From Paramarasmius palmivorus (Eukaryota; Basidiomycota; Agaricomycetes; Agaricales; Marasmiaceae), in assembly GCA_037176845.1 (NCBI GenBank), contig JAYKXP010000006.1, positions 1 through 64,000 of the forward strand: a stretch of 64,000 nucleotides of DNA, read 5' to 3'. Every line of letters starts with the position of its first letter. Within the stretch, counting starts at the first letter, position 1. The position numbers were made by a program, and so were the translations under genes. The notes beneath the pieces are model-generated. The model was not told the origin of the DNA. It saw only the letters and a list, made by a program, of their open reading frames with translations, and did no database searches. Shown piece after piece: positions 23,801 to 35,044 of this stretch.

Positions 23801-25740
23801 TCGCGTGCCATTCTAATCATTTCTTACTTTTAGACTGTCTACAGATAAATTCACATCAAAGGCACCTCGATGCTCAGACACATTCATTTTGCAGTAACCT
23901 CTTGACCTTTGCCCTGCAGCAACGAAGAAATTATTGGCCATGGTGGACACTCTACCTCCATATACAGGTCTGCTCATGTAGTCGTCGTCACTATATGCAG
24001 ACGTTCCTACCAAGTTCCTACTCAGTTTGATTTCTGCAACCTCAGCGAGCATTCAGGTTTGGTTTCTCTTCGTGATCATGACTTCCATATGGCAGTTCAG
24101 CCCTGGGAGTAACTACACTATTTCTTTTCAATACTTATACACTCTTTCCAAATTTTGCGTACACATCCTTTTCTGGACCAATTATGTTCAATGTATGACA
24201 GCCAGAGCTGATAAGTGACACATGATCCAGCGATCAAAAAAATAATATGTTACTGGTTGTTTTGAAAAATCCCTGTTCCCTCACACATCCTACTACTTAC
24301 AGTTCCTTGTAATCTCATCCCATTTTCCGTTCTTGCTCCCTTCACTCCCCAACAAAACTCCTGTCTATCTGTGCAAGACACTCTTCTACGCTGTCGCTGT
24401 CTCCTCCATGTGCTTAAGTGCCATGCCCTGGTTACTCAGTAAACTGAGCTAACAGTCATCTTTTCTTTGCCACCCATTCATTCTTCTCCTCTTCCACAAC
24501 TCTTCGACCTCCCCTCAAGTCATTTGTTTACACTTGCAATGACTCAAAACCAGATCCAAACACAGGTAATTTTCTTCTCACACTCTCTTTCTCCCTCAAT
24601 TCTCATCATTGTCCCTTCAAGTAAAACTTCATCTCCTTGATCGACACTTGCAGCCTATGTCACAGTACTGTACAAAGATGGACAATGGCCTCATGTGCAT
24701 GTATTTTTCTTTTGCCTCAATCAATTCTAATCAAACCCGTTTAACAGATCTGATTACGCAGCCAATCTGCTGTACAAGCAATTTGACGTCACCACTGTGA
24801 AGACTTTTCACCCATACTTCAAGCAATCTCTTGTCGACCTCCACATCGAATGTTTCTGTAATATGCTTGGCAAATACCTGCCACGTGCGGACCAAGATCT
24901 CCTTCAAGAGAAACTGCTTTGTCTGGGTGGTATCATCAGCAGGCCCTCTGCTATTGAGGTGTTCACTGCCTGTGCCCCCAATAATGTGTTGTATACCACA
25001 GTTCCAGAGCTCCATGGCATCAACATCCTTGAGTTCTTCACCAACAGAAGCTACTTGACAACGACCTCTACATCAAACAACAATCTTGGGCTCTCTGCCA
25101 TGCAATCCCCATTTTGATCTGCCGAAGACTTCAAGCTGTTCAAAATCACCGACGACAAGGCATACATTGCTGGGATCTGCAGGCTCAAAAGAGGCGGTTG
25201 CATGGTAGAGATCATTTTGGCCAGGTCACATCCTTTGGAGGTGATACTAAACTCCATGTCGAGTGTGTGACTGCTCTCCTTTTTCTTTTTCAGTAAAGCT
25301 CATTGGTTTTTCAGCCCTTATGATGACATTTATTACAGCCTCCAAGATGATTATGTGCTATCCTCGACTCACACTGGTCAACCACGAGGCACTTGATACC
25401 ACTCGCAAACTGAACGAAAATATCAAACTTAAGTGTGCTTACTTCAAGTACGACTATATCCATATCAACTCCCTCCTCACACTATATGACCTCCTCGACC
25501 CCTTGAGAGACCTTATGGTCCTTCTCTGCCAAATCAGGGATGACCTTTGCCTTGTCATACCTCTTCCACCTCTGCCAGTACCTGATGTACTCATGCTGGA
25601 ACATCACAGTATGTTCAAGGCCCATTCCTGGCAACTGTTGATACCGCCTAATATGAGTCATCGAGTGGTGACCGATTTCTTCTTCACTCGACGTCTTTGC
25701 CAGACTTACCTTTTGGTGCCAGGAATCAAGCAACAGCTTA
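20820..25740. repeat. Tandem duplication, copy 2 (4,921 bp)
   Basis: This is the second head-to-tail copy of 15,899-20,819. At its right end the plus-strand reading frame runs smoothly into unique DNA (25,741-26,039), so the original single copy was continuous with the right flank. The junction at 20,819/20,820 makes chimeric open frames (plus 20,342-20,887; minus 20,561-20,944) that do not exist elsewhere. Confidence 0.9.
21029..23464 (-). pseudogene. Decayed gene of unknown family in duplicated unit, copy 2
   Basis: This is the same as the copy at 16,108-18,543, shifted by 4,921 bases, with the same stops and the same nine-G run (21,806-21,814). Shared lesions mean the decay came before the duplication. 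The leftward continuation of this reading crosses the junction into the end of copy 1 and stops at 20,561. Confidence 0.45.
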
Positions 25741-26147
25741 GCACCAGCCTCATAAAGGAGTGGAATCTGGATTGTTTAACCGCCCCTGAAAATTTTATCA
25801 TCACTCCCCCCGAGTGTGACAAACACTCCATGGACAAGCTTTCAAAGATATATAACAAAGTTTTCAACAAACACTCTCTGTGGCAAAGAGTTGTTGCTTC
25901 ATTGTATACTGGGGCAATTGCATCTGGTTGCAATACCAACGTTCCCAGAAGTCTCCTCCCTACTGCCGCTGTATGCTCATTTGCCTTTGATATACTTCTG
26001 AAGCTACAAGCAGTGAGAGAAAACAAAGCAAGGGTATGACCTATTCCTTATCCCACACTCAGTCTAATTCTTTGTAGGTCCAACTCTGCCTGCACTCAAC
26101 CCTCTTGCCTGTTGGTGAACAAGAGACGCGCATTCATCACACAAAAG
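24539..26147 (+). pseudogene. Spliced plus-strand gene of unknown family, copy 2 with 3' continuation
   Basis: This is identical to 19,618-20,819 in its first part, then continues past the duplication into unique sequence. The open frame 25,263-26,039 ends at a good donor (AAGG/GTATGA). An acceptor at about 26,078 (TTTGTAG) reopens the frame up to about 26,147, where a transposon-like end starts. Residues such as YNKVFNKHSLWQRVVASLY look like a helical globular protein. The family is unknown. The gene seems to have been cut at its 3' end by the insertion at 26,148. Confidence 0.4.
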
Positions 26148-27981
26148 GGCAGGTGGTCATACCCCGGATATGACCTACCTTACCCAGAATGACCTCCCAA
26201 TATCCGGAATACCAGGATATGGGGGTCATTACGGAGGTGGCTTGCTTTATTACTTGTAATAATACCCAGTGATCCGTCGTGAAGTCTTTAATCAGGCATG
26301 GCTGGTTAGCAATTATTATAACGAGTTGACAGGCTATCACGACGAGTTATGGTTAGGTTGTAACCAGTAATGAAGATGAACACGAGTTATGAAGGTTATG
26401 ACTAGTTCTCGAAGGTATAGCTGGTTACCAGGGTTACAACTGTGATAACTTGCCATCACGAGTTATTGGTGGTGCAACTGAGTCGTATACATAATGTTCA
26501 CGCATACATGTAGCTCGCCGCTCAAAGAAATAAGTCGCAAATCAATATATATTCAAACGCTACCTAGAATACAAGATATACTACCAATGTACATGGACTG
26601 CGACTAATAAATTACATTCGCTGCATCATAGTCAAGGTCTATATGATACCACATGCAAATATCAGTCGAACCTAGAACTACTATTGAGCATTAGCATGGG
26701 ATAGGCATGACATACAAGACAAGACATACCTATACATTTATTGCCTTACGACTTCACTACCAGCCCTGTATAGAATCACTTTAGGGAGTATATGCGTATA
26801 ATTGAGGGATCTCACCTTTCAGAACTACATTAGCAGTGAGATAGGTATCGACTCAAAACACCTACAAGAGCGAGCACAGTATGAGTAACGCAGATCCATA
26901 TGATGAATAACTCAACGTACCTTGAAGCCTTCGCCGCCTTCAACATATTCCCCGTTGTCAAGAAGGTTGACCTTGATATCCATTCACAAACTGACTTCTG
27001 TTCTCGATGCTATGACAAGGCAAGTCAGCAAAGATTCTTGACATGTCAACGTGTGTACTTGCCTACTCCGGAGACAGGACAGTGAAGCTAGCAAAGACCC
27101 AAATCACAGGGGGCGACAATGGTAAGCGTGCGTGCGTGAGACAGCGGTGGCGATAAGGACGTTGATGTTGAGCATGGTGGCGATGACGAGGATGGGCATT
27201 CACGTTGAAGGCATCGGCGAGGGAGTTGACATGGCCAGTGGCGGCTTTGGCGAGCTTGACTGTGACGATGCTGGCGTTGTTGAGGAAAGGTGGTAGGAAC
27301 AAAGTGGGAGTGCTTGCAGGGAGGATATTAGACGGCGACAATGAGCAGACAGTATTGATTATGATGATAGTATCGAAGCTTGACTGTTGGGTGGGGTGTT
27401 GATATTGACTTTGACGATGGCGTCAGCGATGGCAAGCTCAACCGGTAGCCAGTTGGCAGTGTTGGCGATGGAGAGGGGTTTGAAGACAGTAACAGTGACG
27501 TTGAGGGGTCAGTGACGGCGAGCTTGAACGTTGGCGAGGGCGTTGAGCTAGTGTTGATGAAGACGATGGTGAAGGGTTTGTCGACGGTGGTGACGGTGAG
27601 CTGGACAAGATTGAGCACGGGGAAAGGGAGATGGTGGTGGTACGGAAGAAAGAAGCAATCCGCGGAGTTTGAAAATCGCGCGGAATAAATACCTAAAATC
27701 TCACGGTGGCTGCCTCACGTGATTTTCATGTTTGAAACCCCCGAAAGAGCTCCGAGCAACCCGGCTTGACCAACATCACTCACAACGACTCCAATTTTTG
27801 GCTATACCCACCAATAACTGTCATAACCACCACAGCCGGTGATTGCAGGTAACGGGATGGTTATGACCTGGCCATAACTCTATGATAACCGGCGAGTGCG
27901 AGTTACTGAAAGGTCATAACATTCATAACTAACTGCTATCAGTTTAGCAAAGTTGTTTCCGGTAATGACCACTGAACCTGG
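26148..27981. mobile_element. Candidate DNA transposon with weak TIRs and 8-bp flank repeat
   Basis: The left end begins GGCAGGTGGTCATACCCCGG, and the complement of the right end reads CCAGGTTCAGTGGTCATTAC. These are similar over about 20 bases with a small gap. The flanks are CACAAAAG (26,140-26,147) and TACAAAAG (27,982-27,989), a 7/8 match to an 8-bp target-site duplication of the hAT type. Both ends are dense in short GGTTAT/CGAGTTA motifs as subterminal repeats. An imperfect hairpin lies near 26,189-26,230. No transposase is present, so it would be non-autonomous. Confidence 0.4.
27060..27660. repeat. G-skewed low-complexity tract (GGCGATG/GTTGAC-type repeats)
   Basis: About 600 bases on the plus strand are dominated by short related units such as GACGATG, GGCGAGG and GTTGATG, giving open frames of Pro/Ser/Thr-rich composition on the minus strand. 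The frames lack a consistent start or motif. I regard it as a simple-sequence derived tract inside the candidate transposon. Confidence 0.45.
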
Positions 27982-28034
27982 TACAAAAGTAACCAGGTAA
28001 TAGATGCTAATAGTAGGTCTAGCACTACTGTGGA

Positions 28035-29565
28035 CAGTGTGTGCAAGTGTGGTTCGACGTGATCAGAGTTGCCGTGCTTAGAATCGCACACAAAACTAAT
28101 AGTTCAAGTGATAATACGCTTCTAGTAGACTAGAGCAGGTTATGATACACCTTTTAATAGGGTATGTACGTGTGGGATTGGGCTTATACAAGCTATATGA
28201 ACAACGCCAAGGGCTAATACTAGCTTTCTTGGGTGCGACCTAATACTGCCTTGAGTGGATTGTCCTTACTAGAACTGAATCAACGACGTGCGCGCAAGCA
28301 GGAATCCAACCGACTCTCCAATGGTCGATCTGGGCCTCTCTACGTCACAAAGCTCTTAACACAAATAGTCAAAAGCTTCTAGAAGGTCTTTAACTGACAA
28401 TCTAGTACGAGGTTCAATCTCTAATAAAAGATGCAACGCAACCAATGCCAAATGCAACAGATTACAAGCCAATACACTTGGTCTCTATCAAACTCGACTC
28501 AAGCTCTTGTCTGCAATACAGGTCTCAACTAGACTTTAAATCTAGGGCTCGTCCTGATGAAGTAGAAGTTGAATACACAGATCAACAATAGATCAACTGA
28601 ATCAGAGGTCTATTCGTTTGATAGCCACATACAATCTATAGATATGGGCGGGCAGTGCGTCTCCCTTCTTCTTCTGCCGCTCTCCTACATGATAGGTAGC
28701 TTATATACTGTCCAAGAAGTGAAAACGAGAATTTTAGGTAATATAAGTCGGAAAATAGACGGAACGACGAGGAACAGAGATGGAACAGAGATGATACGAG
28801 GAGAAATATACATATGAGGGAAATAAGAGTGTCACAACGTCCATATAAGTCGTGTAAGCGTGACCAATAAATAGGAATTTCTATGTTTAGACTCAGGAGT
28901 TGAATCCTGTGCCTGCGGGTTGGCGTTTAGCCTGTTTAAAATTTTCTTTTCTATGCGCCAAGACGCTTTTCCACCAATGACAGTCGTTTCCGACCAGTCC
29001 GCACGCCAATGATGCTCAGTCATCCGTTATCTAGACCTGGCACATCTTTTATAAGTCTCCATAGTCATATGGGACCCTTCCATAAGTGGTATATCCACTG
29101 TATCTGCTTCCATGCTAAGCGTTTCAGGCGTTGCCACCGTTTTAACAGCTTTGCCTCCGTGTCCGATCCAAAGGAACACTTCGGAATATCAAGTCCGATA
29201 GGTCTGCCCTCGGGCCGTCGGTCATTTCCGATCAAGCCGTCTTGATCATCAAGCCGTGGTGATCCCCCAAAGCCCTCTCTATCTTATAGTAGGTCACGAA
29301 GAAGTAATAAAAGCGTAAATGTCCCTTGAGTATGCCAACTAGTAGCACGGTGACCTTATACAAGGTATGTTCCACCTTATATTAGCCCCTACAGGTTTCG
29401 GGTAGGTGTCTGTGAATTGCAGACCCCTAATATTTGCATCGCAGCAGCCAGATACCCAATGTGAGGCGTACCGTGTAACTGTTCTCTGCTCGCAAGACAT
29501 AGTCCCGTGTACCAGTGACAATGACTAGCTATTCAGGGCTCATACTAGTCCTTCAGAACCCTTTT
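28035..29565 (-). mobile_element. LTR-retrotransposon remnant, inverted partner of 12,745-14,225
   Basis: On the minus strand it begins at about 29,565 with GGACTAGTATGAGCCCTGAA and proceeds through the same blocks as the other copy. It ends at about 28,035 with the boundary motif whose plus-strand form is TGTGCAAGTGTGGTTCGACG. The two copies are diverged but colinear over about 1.5 kb. The short minus frame 28,832-29,023 lies in the matching part and may derive from a former coding or tRNA-like segment. No functional gene remains. Confidence 0.6.
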
Positions 29566-29919
29566 TATAGCATAACAATAAAGAAATATGCATAATGCGT
29601 TCGAAATTAAAGTGTTATAAAAATCAGCGTATCACCGGGTTAATACTTTCATTAACTAGTGTACACAGGTCTTCGAGGTCATATCTACCGGTAAGGTGCT
29701 ATATCTATTTGCCCTTTTGTGTGATGTTGGCACACTTATAGTAGTTTCAATCTCACTGCATCAAGCTGACCTAGAGGAGAACCACCTGGTGAGCACTGAC
29801 ATCAGAAAACTGCCTGAACTAAACCTATGGATTCACCTGCATATGTTATTCTTCTGCTCTCTTCAGTGAATTATTAATGATCCATTCGCATTGCAGAAAC
29901 TGATCCTACTCTCTCTACC
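29566..29919. other. Intergenic repeat-like spacer, nothing recognised
   Basis: This is AT-rich sequence between the LTR remnant and the 3' end of the Copia gag pseudogene. I see no gene, no clear repeat and no terminal repeat. If a Copia pol region once followed gag, it has been lost from here. Confidence 0.4.
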
Positions 29920-31374
29920 CTAGATTTCTGACCGTTTTTGTAATCTACATAGACCAAATTCAATAGTCCAATGTTTGTCCCAAGGAACTTGTTCCCATTG
30001 GAGATTAACTCCAACCCATTCCTGACTAGTTTCTGTTAGATTGACATTTACAAGCTGATTAGGTCCAACTTGTTTTTCCTTCTGTGACCTGTTTCCTGCA
30101 TTGAGATCTATCTTGGCAACTTGTTCTGAAATGTTGTTGATCGAGTTTTTGTACTCCCCCTCAACAAATGAGATCTGCAATGGTTCAAGACTTTCTGAAT
30201 CAGGATTTTTTGTGTTGTAGTCCTTCTTTAATCCTTTCCATAGTTTATGAGATAATTCCATTGATTTGTATCTCCTGAATATCGTATCTGGGAGTTGTCC
30301 TATAATGGCATTTAACAGATCTATGTCTGTGTCTGCCTCCTTGTTATTGTCCTTTTCTGGTTCATTGGTCAAGTACTTCTTGTAACCAATTGACCTGGTA
30401 ACTCTTTCTACCCTTGTTGACCACATGGACCAATTCAATCCATCATGCTTGAGTTCTGGCACTTTATCAAATGCCTTAATCACTTGAGACATGTTGTCTT
30501 CTTCTTTGTCTGAATCAAATGATTCTTTCCTTGATGGTGGTCTCTTAGGATATGGTGCTCTTGGTTTGAGACCTATGCTGGGCAATTGTGGTGGATCGTC
30601 CTTCTCTCCTTTGGCAGGTGTTCCTTTGTCTTCTTCAGATACAGGTTTATCAGTTCCACCTTCTGATGCCTGTTCTGTATCTTCTTTATCCTGCTCTTGT
30701 TCCTGTTCTAGGTCCTGTTCTCCAGTATTGAATTCTTTACCAAATCCAAATCCCTGATCAAACTCTTCACCAAGTTCAATCTCTTCTTCACTGGATTCTG
30801 TGTCCCTTGTTTCTTCTTATAAATCTGATATTCCAGCTGGTGGAAATACTAATGGCTGTGGTTGGGGTGGTGCTGTTCATAGGACATTTCCTCCAACTAT
30901 TCATTTGTTCTGATCGTCACAATCCCTAATATTTCCTACTAGTAGAGCTTCCTTTGGAGTCCTAACTCAATTTCTCCTGTTTGGACATGGTTGTTCTGTA
31001 CAGAGTTCCTACTTGTGTTTGTTGGGGTCTGTGTAACAATCTCGTAATCTGCTAATGTCAAACTGGTGTGGCCAATTGACACAGATTAAATCTGTTCAGA
31101 GTTGTGTAGGCTGTGCAAAAGATGCTGGTAGTGTGTACAATCCTCCAACTGGACTCTGTCTTCTAGAAAGTATATACAATAGATTCATTGATAGATGTAA
31201 TGATATGCCCTGTTGCTGTCCCAATGGACTGCCTGTTCTACTTCCTACTGGTGTAGGTGTCCTGCTAGGACTCCTGCTAGGGTTCCTAAATACTTGTAAT
31301 AATTGTTCTGGGTTGAAAAGTCCTGATACTGGGGTACCACTTCTGGATTGATAATGGCTACCTCTATCAGACAT
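29920..31374 (-). pseudogene. Ty1/Copia-type gag remnant
   Basis: An ATG at 31,374 opens a Ser/Pro/Arg-rich N-terminus (SRSGTPVSG and SRSPSRTPTPVGSRTG), as in fungal Copia gag. The same frame continues, with stops (one near 30,824), into an acidic stretch and then the gag core at 30,585-29,920. The core has LNWSMWSTRVERVTRSIGY and YKSMELSHKLWKGLKKDYN, characteristic of the Copia gag polypeptide fold. No zinc knuckle, protease, integrase or reverse transcriptase follows. The copy is truncated and dead. Confidence 0.75.
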
Positions 31375-31499
31375 ACACTAGTCCAATATTTCTTTGCTTT
31401 GGGTAGGGGATATTCCAGCATCCCTGCTCACCACTTGTTGTATGGTTCTTGGTTCTTGTTCCTTGGAAATATTATGGCGTCTCTGCTTGCCACTATACC

Positions 31500-31830
31500 A
31501 ATATGAAATTGGTATTACTCTGGTTCAGCTAAGGTTTATAGACCAGGGCCCATAACCTGTCAGAGTTTTAGATTGAACTCTGTTAGCAGTGATAGCACAG
31601 AAAGCACAATAAACAATAGCACAGGAGTTGTGAATAGAAGTGGTTGCAAAAGTCAGGAAAGGCAGTAACCTGTAAGCAAGGTATTGAGGGGCAAAGAGGG
31701 AAAAAGGGGCATGGGGAAAAGGACCATGGGAGGAACTGTCAAATAGCAAGCAAAATCAGAGCGAAAATGTCACCATAAAGAATGATTCTCCATTACATTC
31801 TGAACTCATAATTCCAACAAGTACCATATG
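31500..31830 (-). mobile_element. Possible 5' LTR of the Copia element
   Basis: This is a non-coding, pyrimidine-rich segment on the minus strand, upstream of the gag start. It is followed by ATTGGTATAGTGGC, which resembles the TTGGTATCAGAGC-type tRNA-iMet primer site of Copia elements. No second LTR is found in the window, so the limits cannot be verified. Confidence 0.3.
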
Positions 31831-31915
31831 TCTAATGCTCTCATGTGGTATTGAAGCAGAGGAAGAATTGTAGTTTGCCATTCTGCTATATTAGCATTGC
31901 ACTGTAATTGCAATA

Positions 31916-32173
31916 CTGTAGTGGAGTGTATGGAGGTGACGGGGGTCTTTCCGTGACACCCTCTTGGACTGGCGACAAGGCTGTGGTGATCCGTGACTGT
32001 CGCCTGATTGGGTGACAACACGTATTGTCCACTGCCCAAGCAGTGGCCACGGCCACACATGTCACGGTCTGTAGCCAGTGACAAGCCCTTCATGACCCAT
32101 TATGTCATGGTGATTTAGCAATGAAAAGACTTGACCATGACCATGACCGTTGCCTCCATACGCTCCACTACAG
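31916..32173. mobile_element. 258-bp MITE with about 28-bp TIRs and TA target duplication
   Basis: The left end reads CTGTAGTGGAGTGTATGGAG and the complement of the right end reads CTGTAGTGGAGCGTATGGAG; similarity continues to about 28 bases. Both ends are flanked by TA (31,914-31,915 and 32,174-32,175), as expected for Tc1/mariner-type insertion. The interior has more self-complementary GTGAC/GTCAC pieces and no coding frame. This is a textbook non-autonomous element. Confidence 0.85.
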
Positions 32174-32263
32174 TATTCAAGTTTGAAGTTTCTAATGGTA
32201 TACTGCAATACACTTACCAGATCATAACCATTGTATCATTAGGGGATTATAATCACTTTATGA

Positions 32264-33909
32264 CTGTTTTTACTGGACAAAAATCATCTGAAGCAGTTGA
32301 GTGATGTCCACTGACTGGACTGGATGGGATCAGACATCATTTGATGTGATACAATGTGAATGGACTGAGTGATATACATCCGTTCACATCTAATCACGTC
32401 TATTCCGGTCCATTCCAGGCCATAGACAGTCTAGGACTGCTATGTGAGGGATTGCAAAGGAACCTGTCAAAGCGGCTCCCGACTGCTATAAGGATGACTG
32501 GGAGACTCTCTAGTCAGAGGGATGACCATCCATGGCACATCAACATACCATCCCCGACACGTCCGAGATGTGTCCAAGATGCACCCCCAACTGTCACAGT
32601 CACAAGGTTACTGAGTTCTCGTATATATCAAAACCCAAATCACTGAGGCTGGGCCTCTTCAAGGCAGGAGCTGAACAATGCAAAGACTCGGACTGACTCA
32701 AGTTGCAATATATTACATTCGAGCACAAGTATTCATCCAAGAAACAGGCTAATTTCTGCTAACAACCAAGATAAATATCTAATTGGACATGCTCTGAAAG
32801 AATATGTACATCATGAGCTTGGAGAGCAAGGTACTTTGAACTGTCAATAACTTGAAAAGCAAGGACAAGTGTTACACATGTATTTGGACATGATTAACTT
32901 CCTTTGCCTCCACGTAGTGAAAGTAACACTTGATGGAAAGCATAGATCCCTTCTCAATTGAACACAGTCCAACCCACAGACCAGCAAAGCCTGTGGAACA
33001 GCATGATAAAAATATATCGCTGTTAGCAGCAATAATCCTTAGCGATGGTTAAGCGTGTAACACTTGATGTCAAATCAAGTGGACTGTGATCAACGCCTAA
33101 GCGAATCAGCAAGGTCTAAGAGCAGCAATAGGTGATTGAAAGACTTGTGAAGAGCCTTGGGACTGGGTTTAGCAGTACTAGTGCAAGACAATAGCAAGAG
33201 ACGATGATATTCAGGAATAGATAAGTACAGTTTATATAGTCCAATGTTCAACAGCATAAAGCAAATATATAATAATGAAGATGCCACACTGAGACAATGG
33301 AGTAACAGCAAGAAGGATTGAACCGTGTGGTCAGTGTATAGAACAATGATGGACAAGTATGAATATCAGAGATGAACAAAGCAGAATGTAGATGATCATG
33401 ATGAACCACAAAAGGATAAATTATTCTAACAATCACAACTTGAACCAGTCAAGTTGCAACATATTTTATCATGCATAAGTATTTGCAAAAAAAAAAAAAA
33501 AAAAAAACATGGAAATCTGTTTATCTATTATCTCTGTGATCAAGACGGTTACTGCATGACAGCCCAAGTGTGCTTAGCAATGCTAAGAATACATTGAGAA
33601 TACATTGGAAAGATGTCAAAAAGGCGTCCGGTCAGGCTACAGGACGTCCAGGCATCAGTCCTTTGACTGTCGGGTCCCTCAAGGTAGCTTTCACAGGATC
33701 TTGGAATCCCTTCCCTCTCTTCTTGAATCAGATTGTCCCCGGAATGTCCATTGACGGGAGGGGATGTGATTGGACGTAATCGGATGTCTTTCAGAATGTC
33801 CATTCACATCCTACACCGTCTGATGTGGTCTCTTCTCATCCATGGACCATCTCAGACATGCTGGGACATTCCCAGACAGCTTAGGACAATTTTTGTCCAG
33901 CAAAAACAG
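32264..33909. mobile_element. 1.65-kb element bounded by 21-bp inverted repeats
   Basis: CTGTTTTTACTGGACAAAAAT at 32,264-32,284 pairs with the complement of 33,889-33,909 with one mismatch, and the match may extend three or four bases outward. Both ends carry internal palindromes built on GGACATTC/GAATGTCC-like words. No transposase is visible inside; the content is non-coding DNA with a 21-A run at 33,487-33,507. I see no clear target-site duplication. Confidence 0.6.
33487..33507 (+). repeat. A21 homopolymer, possible retroposon tail
   Basis: Twenty-one consecutive A follow TATTTGC. The segment just before it (CAAGTTGCAACATATTTTA, about 33,450) resembles a segment at 32,700 (CAAGTTGCAATATATTACA). 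A retroposed sequence inside the TIR element would explain the tail. A homopolymer alone is weak evidence. Confidence 0.4.
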
Positions 33910-33944
33910 GCATATCACTTGCAAGTCTTTTATGTGGTTGAAAT

Positions 33945-34095
33945 GGTGTTACAATACAGTTGAAATAGAGTTGCAATTAGCTGCAAGTATCTCAGTTGAT
34001 TGCAAGTGTGTTGAAGTTACATTGTAATACAGTTGCAATTGGCTGCAATTCCTTCAGTCTGTTGCAATCACGTTACAAATGTATTGTATACCTAC
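33945..34095. repeat. Two diverged tandem units of about 70 bp (GTTGCAATT..GCTGCAA)
   Basis: The words TACAATACAGTTG, GTTGCAATTRGCTGCAA and CAGTYTGTTGCAA or CAGTTGATTGCAA occur twice in the same order. The units lie just outside the right end of the TIR element. No coding potential. Confidence 0.5.
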
Positions 34096-35044
34096 TGTAA
34101 ATGAGTTGTAAATACACTCAATTCTTCCAGCCTATGGCAACCTCTGAAATTGGTGGTAATTTAATTGCACAGTTCTTGTATCTATTGAGACATTTTCCTG
34201 GTGAGAGTATGACATATGTTTGATGTGACTTTTTTTGACTGTAATTTGGCTCTCATTTGCATTTACCATCTGTAAATGCTTCAAAAAATAGTGAAGCTTG
34301 TTGATAGAGATGTATTCTAGCTTACAAAAACTTGACAAGGGCTAGTGTTCAATAGGAAGTGTATGATTCAACTGTGTTCACTTCCTTGTCAGGTTCATTA
34401 CCTGTCCACCATAGTAGGACTATAGCCTTGGTGCAACCCGGGGTGCATACCTGGCTAATAACCCCGAGAGTTCATGATGTCGAGGTATGTCAGACAGAGA
34501 ACCCAGACACTGTCAACCAAACAGGGTAATGATCATGGCAGACTACAAAGGCATTGCATTTCTCCACTTCTTGGTATTGGAGAATAGCGGCAAAATTCTC
34601 CAGACAAACCACTGGTATTTCTATAATAATAGGATACATAAATAACCTTCAATCCATAAACCACCAGGCAACAAGAGTACGTCATGCACATTACAAGTCG
34701 TAAGTACATGCAAGTAACAGACAATCCAGGTGTCCAGTAGGTAAACAGAAACCATCTACCGTTCGAAATACCCAAAGCACAAAGAAAGCAAGGAGGATAA
34801 GAAATAAAAATAGCCCTACCCCCAGTGTAGGTAGGTTCCGACTAAGAAAACGTAACAAACGTGGTTCACACCAGCATTTGCATCGACTTTGAGAAAGAGA
34901 TTAGGTATATGTATAGTGAAAACAATGTCCCGCGGAACAGAGCACCAGCGCAAGCCGACAAGGGAACGGTAAGCAGAAGGTGTAAAGACGAACAGAGGAA
35001 AAACGGGACAACAATAGTAGCAGTGAATTCACCAACAACCCAGC
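34096..35044. other. Boundary spacer between repeat-rich and gene-rich halves
   Basis: I find no gene or clear repeat here. The last 300 bases probably contain the 3' untranslated region of the minus-strand mucin-like gene. Short open frames do not look coding. Confidence 0.4.

Noticed and set aside
27063..27618. Minus-strand Pro/Ser/Thr-rich open frames as a secreted protein
   Set aside because: They come from short G-skewed repeats, lack a signal peptide and cannot be joined by splice sites.
33061..33081. Hairpin CACTTGAT-GTCAA-ATCAAGTG as an RNA gene or terminator
   Set aside because: It is a single short stem in repeat DNA without box elements or flanking structure. Chance is sufficient.
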